A DNA stretch of 64,000 nt from Chara braunii (GCA_003427395.1 BFEA01000048.1:3221562-3285561), one strand, 5' to 3'. Shown: positions 23,201-33,543, counted from the stretch's first letter. Notes: generated from the sequence alone by a model not told the origin. Numbers and translations: made by a program.

Positions 23201-24628
23201 CTTGCATTTGAAACACCAAGGCCTAAACTTATGAGCAGTGTGAATCTGATGAATCCGACCCCCCATTTTGAAGGGAATTACATCATCCAGTGAGAATACC
23301 TGGTCCTTGGGGAGATCAAGGGCCAGCATCAAGTATTCATCCCTTTTAGCAACATAAGAAGGCAAAGGATTAATGAAATCCACAATACGGTATTGCTGGC
23401 CGAAGTCGTGAATGAACGCGGCCTGAATTTCAATTGGGATGTGACGCAATTCGACCCAATAATGGTCTTTCATCATTTGTTCCCTCGGTTATTCTGGACC
23501 CACCTTTTTAGGCAACCAAAGATAGATCCTGACCTCAGAACGATCCCAAACTAATTTCTTCCAAGCGTCCATTCTAAATTTATCCTTGTCAAAGAGACTC
23601 AGAATTGTGAACACTGTTGGCGTAATGGGTTGGATTAAAAAAAAATTGGTGACTCCATCCGTACCTTCTCTTAATGATTCCAATCTTTTACAGATAAATT
23701 TTATCTTATCGTTGACCGAACGGTACGCTGCTTCATCATAAAAAATCCAATTCGATGCATGTTTGGTGTACACCATATCCCTCTTTGGTAATTTGTCCGT
23801 GGGGTATGCCTTCATGTGTGTCTTCCTCCCCCCCTGTTCCGTAACTAATTGGTNTGACGGGAGGAGGAACAAGGATAAAAAATAAGCCCTAGCAGAAGAT
23901 ACGTTCCTGAGAGGAATTTTGAGTTCCTCTGCTGGAATACCTCCCACTGGGTCTATTGATGGACGCAAGATGGATAATGCTTTGTTCTGCAGCGACTCAC
24001 GTACCTTTTGCGCCCATGACGGATGATGAGCTGCCTGCGCTGTTTGAGCTGTTTGAGATATTTGCACTTTTTGCTTCTCTGTTGTATCGTTCTTTTGCAA
24101 CTTCTGAGAAGAGGGGGATGTTTCTTGCGACCTCTCTTCTTCTTTCAAAATCTTGTCATCATTGGTAACGTCTTCATCCTCATCTTCTTCGTTTGTTTCG
24201 TGCATGATCAAATCCCTCACATCAGAATCAGAGGTACCCTCACTTACCTTGCTGAGCAAGGTCTGTCCTAATCCATTAGTGGACGTCTGTAACGCCGGAA
24301 AATCTGAAGAAGTGAGAAGGGGAGCAGGAACAAATGACGTGTCTGTCTGCTGCAAACGACAATGAGATTGAGCTATTACATCCCTTCCCCTTGAATTCAA
24401 AGTTAAATGAGAGTTGAGGATGCTCAGGATGGTGCCATTTGTTGAGAGCAGATTCCTTCCTTTCGCTGTCAAAACTCCCGGCACTCCGCCATTGTATCGG
24501 ACAGGGGCCGGCCCCCCGGGTCTTGCATACGGGGCAACTCCCATTTGCCTGAGCATGGCGTGACTCATTGCTCCTTGGTAAAAGAGCAATGAGGCAGGGC
24601 CTTTGGCTCTTTTAAAGCTCATCTTCAT
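20295..24628 (-). pseudogene. LINE ORF1: RNA-binding protein with CCHC knuckle
   Basis: The pieces 24,628-23,489, 23,476-22,940 and 22,867-21,737 lie in one frame, separated only by in-frame stops (TAA near 23,489; TAG near 22,940). A one-base shift in a G-run near 21,745 leads to the last piece, 21,740-20,295. The whole would be about 1,440 residues, unusually long for a LINE ORF1. Near residues 320-480 it resembles the plant LINE ORF1 region: KLVWDRSEVRIYLWLPKK, WVELRHIPIEIQ, then the knuckle CFKCKAYGHLHTDYAC. The C-terminal half is polar, low in complexity and carries a 58-residue tandem repeat. Unresolved bases at 22,510 and 23,854 lie within it. The role is RNA packaging with ORF2; the DUF4283-like label is from memory. 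Confidence 0.75.
21270..21735 (-). repeat. 174-bp coding tandem repeat in LINE ORF1
   Basis: Three consecutive in-frame units of 174-180 bases (58-60 residues). ACTTCAGCCA marks one junction at 21,367 and 21,541, and AGTTCAGCCA the next at 21,721. Each unit encodes RDPGN(D/E)NQLRQPLSQCPS, NSNPSCFKEIGGNMPVVP and HFSGSDPPHPQ. Units are almost identical, so the expansion is recent relative to the decay of the rest. The most upstream unit has a 6-base insertion and the most downstream is partial. Confidence 0.9.
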
Positions 24629-25908
24629 TTTCGTGTTGAGTCAGGAATAAGGAGGAGAGAAAGGGGGAGGTGAGAATTAAATTTTACCTATTTTTAATTT
24701 TACCAACCTTATTGTAAGGAAAGAGATTATTATTGCCCACGTGTGCAGAAATTATGGCTTGGATTCCACAAGTGTATGGGGACTCAAGGGTGTGCCAGAG
24801 GAAAGATTAGAGGAGGTGCAGTCTCAGGATTGGCTGGAATATGGCGCACGTACCGAAAATTGTAGTGTTGTCTTCTGAAGCTGATCTTCCATGTTCCCCT
24901 TACCACTGCTGTTGAAGGTCATTCCATCTACAAGTCGAAAACCAGCGACAGCTGTGCCTCACGTAACCAGCCGATCAATCGACCTAATAAGGGAAAAAAT
25001 GAAAATGATCGTCCTTCCTGAATGAGAAAACGTAGGACACGGCACACATGGAAGCAGGCGAGAACAAAAGTGGACGCCGAAAGGAGATGGTATACTAGAA
25101 AAGAGGTGAAAGGAGACTGACAACCTTCGAAGAAAAATGAACTCTCACAGGTGACAGATGACACTATTTTTGGAATGACCTCTTTATTCTTCGATCGTTG
25201 ACCCTCTGCGAAGGAAAGGAAAATCTCACAGGTGACAGATGACCCTATTTTTGGAATGACCTAACTACTCTACGATCGTTGACCATCTGGCCAGGAAGGT
25301 TACCTCACGTTGAGCTCTCGTCAATCGAAACTAGAAAGAAGGGAGGCGCCAAAATTCAGTCCTATCAGTACCAACCTATTGATTACTCCATTGTGGCACG
25401 TCAATCTGTGCTGTGTACAGTAAGAGACTGAAGGCTGCCCCAGTTGAAGTAGAAGTAGAAGTCTCATCGATTTTAAGGAAAATACGAGGACACCAGTTGT
25501 CAAACGTGGCGACTCTGATCGATCTGACGATGCAGATGCGACTTACACATACTTCCCTGACGAGGACAACAATTATCAAGTGTAACAAAGATGATCGATC
25601 CTGACGATGAACAGCGACTTACACACACTTCCCTGTCACCGGGGCCTTCTCCACTCACTCCATGCATGCTAGAACCAGTCAAAGTCAAACATGCTTGAGC
25701 CAATTATCGTGAGAGAGTACACGATGGCTATGAAGTTAAAACGCGGGGCATAGGGAGTGAAAGGCATAGCCTAAACACCTAACCTATGTCTGGCGCAATG
25801 CCACGTCAGCCTGTGACGTGGATGCGCGCAAGGGCCTGGGATTGCGGTGCGCGTGCGTTAGGCGCGAGTCTGCACGTCGCTGGCTGCTGCTACCAGCGAT
25901 TGCACATC
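24629..25908 (-). promoter_or_regulatory. LINE 5' UTR with internal tandem repeats
   Basis: This 1.28-kb stretch between the ORF1 start and the right-hand target duplication has no coding frame. It contains two diverged tandem pairs: CTCACAGGTGACAGATGA at 25,143 and 25,224 (period 81), each followed by TTTTTGGAATGACCT and CGATCGTTGACC, and GATCGATC with GCGACTTACACA at 25,517 and 25,593 (period about 76). Repeated subunits in a LINE 5' UTR commonly carry the internal promoter. That role is inferred, not shown. Confidence 0.55.
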
Positions 25909-25922
25909 TGATGAAAAAATAC
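25909..25922. repeat. LINE target-site duplication, right copy
   Basis: TGATGAAAAAATAC, identical to 16,580-16,593, immediately follows the 5' end of the minus-strand LINE. It fixes that end at 25,908. Confidence 0.8.
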
Positions 25923-26043
25923 TTACTGCAATCTTCGTTCCATGTGCACTTCACGAAATACTTGAAACCAAACTCCACGGCTTGACCAATCCTGGACCAG
26001 GATTGCCTTTTGGGAAAAAAGAAAAACAAAAAAAAAGCCCCAC

Positions 26044-26140
26044 TTCGAGTGCTGGCGGTATCCGCTGGCACTTGAACTCAAGGCTCCCCGGAGAGGTACC
26101 TTGAGCTCCAGTGCGGATTTGCCCCGGCAGCACTTGAGTT
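26044..26140. repeat. Imperfect palindrome of about 97 bases
   Basis: The left arm has CGAGTGCTGGCGG, ATCCGC and GAACTCAAGG. The right arm, reversed, has CAAGTGCTGCCGG, ATCCGC and GAGCTCAAGG. The centre lies near CTCCCCGGAGAGG. No clear target duplication flanks it. Frames at 25,784-26,181 on the minus strand are incidental. Confidence 0.55.
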
Positions 26141-26586
26141 TCAAGGGCTAGCACTAGAAAGCCAGAAAGTAGAAACAACACCGCGGCCAGGTTAGGGTGG
26201 GGTCGAACGAAGCATTTTCCTTCAACCCTTTAGTTCAAGTGGTGTCGAAAGAGGCCTGTAGTCGGATACCAATTGAGTTGCGGGCTCTAGGGCTGCACTC
26301 GAGTTTCGAAAATACCGAGGCCCTTTCTCAAGGAATGATGTCTGACGAGATCCAGGGGGTTCTGCTCAAGGGGGTGACAACTTGAAGAGCATCCCACCAA
26401 TACCTTTCCCATGTATCGGCCGTGGGATCCTCACCGTGACTCTCAGAGGCCCAAAACGCAACATGGGCCGCCGATGAAATTCGTCAATGTTGGCGTGGCC
26501 CCGAAAGTGCCCGAGTTAACCACCGCGCATTTGCTTTTTTCAACAAGGGAAAGGAACTGGTGGTTTAAGTGGGTCCATGCGTTGAA
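26141..26586. other. No gene recognised
   Basis: No domain-bearing frame or recognised repeat. The stretch leads into the cluster of LINE tail motifs that starts at 26,587. Confidence 0.4.
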
Positions 26587-26993
26587 GGCTCCATCTATCG
26601 CTGGGGAGCAGCACCTGCTGGAAATCAGGTGCAGTGTCCCATTATGATACGATAGCTTTTGTAGACGCATCTGTACATACCGGAAACTGGGTCCAGTGTC
26701 CCATTGTGATTGTTTTTCTGTATCCAGGAATAGTGCATGTGTTTGGTCTGTTTATGTTCTGTACTTCGCACTCAGACCAGTGGGATGCTTCCGTCAGCCC
26801 ATCTGTTGCTGCTTTTCCATCCCTATTGCTGGAAACTGGGTCGACCAGGGATTTCTTTTTTTTTTTTTTTTTTGAGCAAACGACCTCGGAGGCAGCTTGA
26901 GGTGCTGGTAGGAGTAGTCACATCAAGCTGGTCTGGGGGGCCTCTATCTATTGGTGGGGAGCAGCACCTGCTGGGAAGCGGGCCTAGCATCCC
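26587..26993 (-). repeat. Cluster of LINE tail motifs
   Basis: Complete minus-strand tail motifs lie at 26,587-26,640 (with CTGGGGAGCAGCACCTGCTG) and 26,939-26,993 (with TGGTGGGGAGCAGCACCTGC). A partial one, GGAAACTGGGTCCAGTGTCC, is near 26,681 and a scrap, GCTGGAAACTGGGTC, near 26,828. A T-run at 26,856-26,873 precedes the last full motif and is its A tail. At least two minus-strand insertions, probably nested, end here. Their bodies are too short to name. Confidence 0.65.
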
Positions 26994-27301
26994 ACATTAC
27001 AGATACCCAGGATTCCTGGAAATCACACACAATATAGATACTGGTCGCATGCTGTGGGCTAATAGACTCATAGACTGTGACATATTTTGTGTGTAATATA
27101 GTGTGACTGTTTGTAGGCATACGGTACATGTATTGAGTGTACCGTAGTATGTATGTTTGTAGGCCTATAGTACAGTACTATCTTCGTCTATCTATGTCTA
27201 TCTGTGTTTGCAATTAGTAGCATTAGTAATGTTGTACTGGGTCGTACTATTAAGCGGCGTTTGACAGTCACTGACAGTATTGACAGTGCTGTATTCGGAT
27301 T

Positions 27302-27862
27302 GATACTCGTTTTTGCTCATCTTCAGAAAACGGAGCTGCCCCTGGAGGGGCTGTTACCACCATTATTTCTGGGCCTCCTTTCAGCGGAGTGGATTTGCCC
27401 TGTGCACCAACAGAAAATCAACGAGCGTGGGTGCGTTTTTTTTCTTCTTCTGCTGGCACCGACAGCCATTTCTGCTGGGTTCGGATGGATGGCTGAACTC
27501 AGAATGATGCGATGCATCTGAGAAAAATAGCTGGGGAATGTACTGGTCTCTAGTGGCTTCCGTATTTCAAATCTTTTAAATTCGATACTCGTTTTTGCTC
27601 ATCTTCAGAGAACGGAGTTGCCCCTGGAGGGGCTGTTACCACCAGTATTTCTGGGCCTCCATTCCCCGGAGTGGATTCGCCCTGTGCACCAACAGAAAAT
27701 CAACGAGCGTGGGTGCGCTTTTTTTCTTCTTCCGCTGGCACCAACAGCCATTTCGGCTGGGTTCGGATGGATGGCCGAACTCAGAATGATGCGATGCATC
27801 TGAGAAAAATAGCTGGGGAATGTACTGGTCTCTAGTGGCTTCCGTATTTCAAAACTGTTAAA
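27302..27862. repeat. 281-bp tandem direct duplication
   Basis: GATACTCGTTTTTGCTCATC starts units at 27,302 and 27,583. Both contain GCCCCTGGAGGGGCTGTTAC, CACCAACAGAAAATCAACG, a T-run, GGTTCGGATGGATGGC and GTACTGGTCTCTAGTGGC. The copies differ by scattered substitutions. Frames at 27,313-27,507 and 27,595-27,789 are the same peptide in each copy and have no recognisable domain. Confidence 0.9.
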
Positions 27863-27880
27863 ACACCAGTACTTCTGAAA

Positions 27881-28213
27881 GTCGCGGCTGCATGCACGCC
27901 GCGACCTGCTGGGATTAAACCACCAGCTCCCCCGCCACGAGAAACCTCGGGGGACCGGTAGCATATTTTCACGAGGGCTACAGGTAGAACCGGCACAATG
28001 GCAAAAATGGAAAATGCGTGGAACTGCTGCCGCGATTTATTTTGTGGTTTTGATTTTTTTTTCCCCTGGAAAGTTCACGACCTAATCTACGGGCCATCCG
28101 ATTTTCAGGTTCTTCGCATTCTTCTGAGCGCGAAAAATCACTGAAGTTAGGGTAGTTTTTCAAGTGGAAACGCTGCAGCACTGTGGCAATGGCTGGCTGC
28201 ATGCACGCCGCGA
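27881..28213. repeat. GC-rich palindrome and its second copy
   Basis: GTCGCGGCTGCATGCACG plus CCGCGAC at 27,881-27,905 is a near-perfect palindrome around TGCATGCA. GGCTGCATGCACGCCGCGAC recurs near 28,193. Both are followed by sequence containing TTAAACCACC. This may be the repeated end of an unidentified element. The sequence between (27,906-28,190) has no gene. Confidence 0.5.
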
Positions 28214-28396
28214 CTTCCAGAATTGCTGATGGTTTAAACCACCTGTACTTCCAAGGCACTTTACTCTGGGCGCTAGGACCCACTTGCGCAGTAGTACTGC
28301 GGGTGTGATGCTGTTTTTGGTTTTCGCGGTGAAAAAATAATAATAATAATAAATGAAAATGGCAAAAAGTGCCAAAAACTCATTTGTTTTCTTTTG

Positions 28397-28745
28397 GGAA
28401 AATTGTTGAAATACCCCTCAAGGTTTGGGTATTTTGTTAGATACCGCTAGAACACAGGGGTATGCTGCAATGCCCAAACTTTCGCATTTGCCCTTGTCCC
28501 AGTCATCGGCAACTTGGCCAACACAGTTCTTTTGCCATCTGCGGTCCAACGGCCAGAAATACTAGGGCATAGAGACAAGTTGCCCAGGGCCCGGTAAGGG
28601 TATACGCAAATGATGACAGGTCCGATTATTGAGTGGGGTATTTCGAAAAGTTCCACAACTGTCATAGGGGCATTACGCCACATCATACCTTTCAGGAGTA
28701 TCTGACGAAATACCCGAACTTTCAGGGGCATTTCGACAATTTTCC
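28397..28745. mobile_element. MITE with 39-bp terminal inverted repeats
   Basis: The left end begins GGAAAATTGTTGAAATACCC and the right end finishes GGGGCATTTCGACAATTTTCC. Reversed, the right end matches the left over about 39 bases with a handful of differences. The 6-base sequence CTTTTG sits directly outside each end (28,391-28,396 and 28,746-28,751). The 349-bp body has no coding frame. A 6-bp duplication does not point to one superfamily. I infer a non-autonomous DNA transposon. Confidence 0.78.
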
Positions 28746-28963
28746 CTTTTGTGTTTCAACCAAATGAAAACGCGTACCTCTGACAAGGATGACCCAAAAC
28801 ATGAGCTGTATGCCTGCGGAGCACGGAAACGTACGTGGTGCATGAGGTCGGTGATTTCTGTTTTGCTTCCGACCAAGAAAACATCTGCATGAAATGTATC
28901 TGCCCTTGTTCACGGGCATATCCAACCCTCCCGCCTACGCATGGGCCTACGACATGTGAGTTA

Positions 28964-29129
28964 GGGCGAGATCCCACTGGCAAAGAGGATTATAGTAAGT
29001 GTCTGAATGTGGCCGTCTTTGTGGACAGCTGTGAAAGATTGTGATTGGTCTGCTTTTCTGCATCTCTGCGTGGAACACGTCCAGATTCAGACACTTGTTC
29101 CAATCCTCTTTGCCAGTGGGATCTGGCCC
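28964..29129. mobile_element. Tourist-like MITE (PIF/Harbinger type)
   Basis: Inverted arms of about 50 bases: the left begins GGGCGAGATCCCACTGGCAA and the right ends TTGCCAGTGGGATCTGGCCC. Both contain AGAGGATT and AAGTGTCTGAAT in mirrored order. TTA flanks both ends (28,961-28,963 and 29,130-29,132). A 166-bp element with a TTA duplication and TIRs starting GGG is typical of Tourist-like MITEs. The superfamily call rests on these features only. Confidence 0.75.
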
Positions 29130-29132
29130 TTA

Positions 29133-29570
29133 GAGTGGAGACGGCTGCTTTCCGTTTTCGGTCTTGGTGCCTTGTGAGGGACTCTAATAGGTGGTGCCCG
29201 ACCGGACTGAAAAGCGAAGGAAAGAGAGATGGGCCTGTCCCCCTCGGCCATTCCTCAGTTTTCGATGGTGGGATCATCAAGAGTAATCCGGTTAGGGGAT
29301 CTATGGAATTCAGAACAAGGACGATGGAAAACGGGGGAGGGACTCTGCAGGGTCCTAAAATACTGCCACCGTGTTGTGGCCAACCTGGACGACATAATTG
29401 AAGTGGCCCGTCGCGGCCGAGAGGGGAGGGGTTTGGGGAAGGGGGTTGCGGATTGGGGTTCAGGAACCCCAACCATACCCCCTTCAAAAAAAAAAAAAGT
29501 TATAAAAAATGATTTTCGGGGGGGTGCTTTTTGTTGTCTGAAAAACGGGGAAAAAAAATAGAAATAAAAT
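29133..29570. other. No gene recognised
   Basis: Opposing frames (29,045-29,401 plus; 28,990-29,487 minus) overlap the MITE and each other and lack domains. An A-run at 29,487-29,498 is present. No known repeat end. Confidence 0.4.
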
Positions 29571-29574
29571 TAAA

Positions 29575-29618
<44 letters not shown>

Positions 29619-29781
29619 TCTTAATTGATTCATTGATTCATTGATTCATTGATTCATTGATTCATTGATTAATTGATTAATTGATTGATTGATTGGTGTG
29701 GGTGGGGTCCCCCCTCCCCTCCCCCTGGCACACGCGCACACACATACACACAAAGGCACACACACACACACACACACACGC
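29575..29781. repeat. (GATT)n and (CA)n microsatellites
   Basis: 29,575-29,698 is a GATT/GATTCATT tetranucleotide array with one short interruption. It is followed by a C-rich stretch and (CA)n at 29,729-29,781. Confidence 0.95.
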
Positions 29782-30039
29782 AATCAATTTTATGTCTGTC
29801 AGTCAGTCTTCTGTTGTCTGTCCTCCCCCTGATTTTTTCTAAGTATTTATTTGCCCAGCTGAGCACCCTTAAGTGGTGCCAAACAGTCGGCGGTTCCTCG
29901 TTTGGAATGCCTACTGCACTCGTAAGGGGGCCGCTCGGTTCGGGTTGTCTGTGTTGCCTATAGGTGATGACAGATGTTCGTGGAGTGACTCCCTGTCTCA
30001 GTGGGTGGTGGGAACCGACAGTCTGTGGGATTGCATCGT

Positions 30040-30530
30040 GACGTGAGTAGGTTGTGTGCTGCTTTGCTCCGTGTTGGATGTGTGGACTGCCTCGTCTGCG
30101 CTCTTTTGGTGCCTTGCTGCCTGTCCTGCTGGCTTCGCATGCGGTTCTCTGCATATTGTTGTGTTCGCTGTGCGGTGTGGCCGTGTTGTTGGTGTTGCCT
30201 TGCGCTTTGCTGCTCCACTGTCGTGGTGCTCATCCACTGGCCGTGCCTTCCGTGTTTGCCGCTGGTGTGCCTTGTAGGTTGGTTGCCTTGTTGCTGGTAC
30301 CTTGTGCTCCGCTCCACGGTTGCCGAGCTGCTGGTCTGCTCACGCTGTCGTCTCCTGCAGTGCTGTTGCCTTGCTTGTGTTGTCTTGTGCTTCACTACAT
30401 GGTTGCCACACTGCATGCCCTGCGTGCCATGTCATTCCGTGTAGTCGTTTTTGGCCTTGTGCAGCCGTGTTGCCTCTACTGTGTTGCCTGGTGCGCAACA
30501 GGGTTGCTGCCCGCTGCTTTGTTCCACTTG
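30040..30530 (+). repeat. Degenerate GC-rich repeat array
   Basis: The words GTTGCCTTG, TTGTGCTTC/TCCGCTCCAC, GGTTGCC and GCTGCT recur at irregular spacing, suggesting an old tandem repeat. Cys/Leu-rich frames on the plus strand (30,001-30,444; 30,054-30,569) come from this composition and have no domain. The array lies just upstream of the hammerhead motif and may belong to the same element. Confidence 0.45.
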
Positions 30531-30597
30531 GAGACAATCTGCTTTCAACAAGGGTCAGAGGGTTCATGACCCAAACCATCAAATACGGGGATTCCGC

Positions 30598-30653
30598 AGA
30601 TTGTTGAGGGTTCAGCCTCCTGATGAGTCGGTGCAACTCCGACGAAACAATCT
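30598..30653 (+). ncRNA. Type III hammerhead ribozyme
   Basis: All parts of the hammerhead fold are present in order. Stem III 5' strand AGATTGT (30,598-30,604); unpaired T at 30,605, so the cleavage triplet is GUU with cleavage after 30,605; stem I GAGG/CCTC (30,606-30,609 with 30,616-30,619, loop GTTCAG); core CTGATGA (30,620-30,626); stem II GTCGG/CCGAC (30,627-30,631 with 30,639-30,643, loop TGCAACT); core GAA then A (30,644-30,647); stem III 3' strand ACAATCT (30,647-30,653). Stem III is 7 perfect pairs and opens to flanking sequence, which makes it type III, the form found in viroid-like RNAs and plant retrozymes. A hairpin, GGGTCA/TGACCC, lies 26 bases upstream at 30,552-30,572. I see no second hammerhead in the window. 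Activity is predicted, not shown. Confidence 0.9.
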
Positions 30654-32529
30654 TGTTATCATCAGTTTTTATTTTTTTCGGTTTCCGTTTCTTTAGACTT
30701 GTATGTTTTTGGGTTTGCCTGTTTCATGTTCTTGCGTCGTCTGCCCTCCTGCTTCCTCTGTGTCTTCCAGCCTATACTCTTTGTTGTTGCTGGTCATCCT
30801 ATGTCTTGTTGTCCTATGTCATTGTGTGTCCACCCGCCTTTCCTCGTGCCCTCCAGCCCTTGCTCTTCATCGTTGCTTATACGCTACTGCTCGTGTGTGT
30901 TTGTGTGTGTGCGTATGTGTGTGTATGTGTGTATCTGAGTATGTATGTATAAATATGCGTAGGAGAGAAAAAAGGGGAAGAGAGAAAAGGGGAAGAAAGA
31001 AAAAGAGGTGGGAATACGGAGAGAAAACGAAAAAGGGGAAAGCGACGAGGGGAGAAAAACAGGATAGAGGAAAGACGGGTGTATGAGTAATGAGTGTCAG
31101 GGTGGAGAAGAACAAGATGGTAGAAGAGGGAAATGTTGGAAATGGGGAGGAAAATAAAGACCGGCGGGAGGAAGGGACATATTTACCCGCAATGTTGGTT
31201 GTTGAAAGATGCGTGATCGGAATAACGACACACATAAGAGAGAAGGAGTGTCGAAGTGCATCGCAAACGCAAGAGACATGCACTCAAAGAGAAATGAGGA
31301 GGTGAATGTATGAGAAGAAGAAAAATCTTAGAGGGAGAAGAGGAGGAGACTGCTACAGGAAAAAGTGAGGTTAGGGGGAAATGAAGAATGTACCTAGATG
31401 ACATAACAGTCAAATGTATTACAAGGGGAGGGGTGATGACATTCGCTAGAGAGAAGATGTGAGTAAAAAGGGGAAATGGAAACGTGTGTGCGGCGTGGTA
31501 AGCACAGTAAGAACGCTACAATAAGTGAGTCTGACAATTTTCGTGGCGGATAACACAATGAGAAATAGATTGTATCGATCTTGGATGAGGAATGTTAAGT
31601 AAGCGTGAGTCATCTACAAGTACTAATAACGAGTCAGCTAACTAATGGTACACCCTCTAAAAAGTGAATGTTCACATCCACTTTACTTATTCAATTAATA
31701 TTACCTTATTATTTTTCCTATTTACTATAGTTATTATTTTTTTTTATTTTTTTTTTCGCTCTTTGATTGTAATCAAGTCGAAAACATGGCCAGATATAAC
31801 AATTGAAATCGAGAGATGAGCGGGTGACGAGGAATAGACCATGTGACTATCTGGCTTTTAACATGTTATTGCAATCTGACTTCCGTCATTTGCAAAGTTC
31901 ATCCTCCTTGTACATCTGCATCTGGCTATGAATGCGGGTGTGATACATAGAGGAGAAGCGATTCTCGATGCAAGTAGTAGAAAAAGAAAGCGGGCAGAGA
32001 TGATGAATGCACGGTCCTAAGGAAGACGAGCGCGAAAAGAAAGCGTGTGGTGAAGAGAGGAGATGAGAGGGGAGAAGAGAAAAGTACACATGGAGAGAAA
32101 AAGGGGTGCTAGAAGAAAGAAGGGGAACAGGAAAGACGTAGGAGGAAGGTTTAAAAAGGAAGGAAAGAGGTAGAGAAATGAGAAAAGAACTTACCTGGTC
32201 GCCACAGACTTCTGCAACCCTGAATACAGTGCCCCAACATGACTCTATCAGGCCGAAGGGATAATTATAATCCATTTATTACAATTGATTTATTATTGTT
32301 ATTACTAATATTTGCTACCACTATTATTGTTTTATTAATTATTTTCAATTATTTGGTGGGGATGAATTGTCGCTCTGGAACAGGGGAATGCCTAGGTGAG
32401 CATGAGTCATCTGATCATGGTGATTACGACCTTGCCTTTGTACACACCACCCATTGCTCCTATCGATTTGAATGGTCCGACGAAAAGTCTCGGTAGCGGT
32501 GATCTCTGCTTTACCTTACCTCCATCGTT

Positions 32530-32725
32530 CACAAGGACACGCGGTCACAGTGACACATGGATACACTGTGATACACATGCACAGATATACAGTAACACAA
32601 CACAGATACACAACGAAAACACAACACAGATACACAGTGAGACACATACGCAGTCACAGGTACACAGTGCACAGTAACGCACAAGCACACGAATACAAAG
32701 TGAAACGCAAAACACAGATACACTG
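32530..32725 (+). repeat. Degenerate CA-rich array in repeat A
   Basis: Units such as ACACAGATACACA and GTGACACAT recur. The matching array in copy B is at 60,445-60,720 and is longer. Frames here on either strand are repeat products. Confidence 0.85.
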
Positions 32726-33138
32726 TGGCGCACAGAGAGAGACAGTAGTATACAAAGAAACAGACGGACAGAGAAGAGAAATAGAGAGGAAGAGGAGAGA
32801 GACACATACCTGGTTTTGGTGATAGTGTATCAGGGTCGATATCTTCATGTACCACGTTTCGGTTGCTGACGTGAGCAGTTGCATTGTCAATTCATAGGCA
32901 AATAAGAGTTTTGTCATTGTAGTTTGTGCTATGAGCACGAGATAGGAGGATAGGCTCTAGGTACTCATGCTGGTGATGGCAAGAGTATGCTCTCATTGAC
33001 ATTCAAATTCAGTGTTCAGATCTTCTTGGTAATACATCGGTGCAATCTTTCTTTCCGGATAGTATAGAACTTTCTGGCTTTCAGTAGGATCTCTCCACCT
33101 GCAATCTGTCTGATTGCTTTACCCATGATGGCCTTACG

Positions 33139-33144
33139 TTGTTG

Positions 33145-33230
<86 letters not shown>
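33139..33230. repeat. (TTA)n microsatellite
   Basis: About 28 uninterrupted TTA units. The matching position in copy B (61,099-61,130) has far fewer, so the array changed length after the copies separated. Confidence 0.97.
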
Positions 33231-33231
<1 letters not shown>

Positions 33232-33261
33232 CATATTTTATTTTTATTTATTTTCTTGTTT

Positions 33262-33543
33262 TTATTGTTGATTTGTGACCCTAACCAGCCTCGTGACTGC
33301 CCTAAGTGAAGACAGGCCTGAAGGACTGCAAGGAGTCATTACCTTAGCAGTTTCCAAAGTAGATCTTAGATAGTGTTGCACGACGATTGGTTGAAAGTGC
33401 AATCGGGGCCTTACCGCAGGGATTCCTTTGGAAGACGCTGCTGCGTTGGCGGTGACACTTTTAACACACGCAGTGTAGGGCTGCGACATCACAAAGCGGT
33501 TGCGGGTCACTGAGAAAGCAGCATTTCCGCCACATCCGCACAT
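33262..33543 (-). other. Reading frame conserved between repeats A and B
   Basis: A 93-codon minus-strand frame (CGGNAAFSVTRN near its start, SPSGLSSLR near its end) has a gap-free counterpart at 61,130-61,435 in copy B despite many substitutions. I recognise no domain. The changes do not look concentrated at third positions, so the shared frame may be chance. Confidence 0.2.

Larger units (their letters stand above)
16594..25908 (-). mobile_element. Full-length L1-type LINE, decayed
   Basis: A complete 9.3-kb non-LTR retrotransposon on the minus strand, bounded by identical 14-bp duplications. Order from its 5' end: 5' UTR with tandem repeats (25,908-24,629), ORF1 with CCHC knuckle (24,628-20,295), spacer of about 255 bases, ORF2 with endonuclease and RT (20,039 to about 16,750), tail motif (16,691-16,745) and A tail (T-run 16,594-16,618). 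ORF1 and ORF2 carry several stops and at least one frameshift, and the region between RT and tail is deleted relative to the LINE at 10,136-14,987. It is a full-length insertion that later decayed. Confidence 0.88.

Noticed and set aside
30001-30569. Cys/Leu-rich frames up to 171 codons that look like secreted Cys-rich proteins
   Set aside because: They overlap in several frames over a degenerate repeat, with no signal peptide plus spaced-cysteine pattern that holds across units.
32470-32495. GACGAAAA in repeats A and B as ribozyme core
   Set aside because: CTGATGA is absent upstream in both copies.
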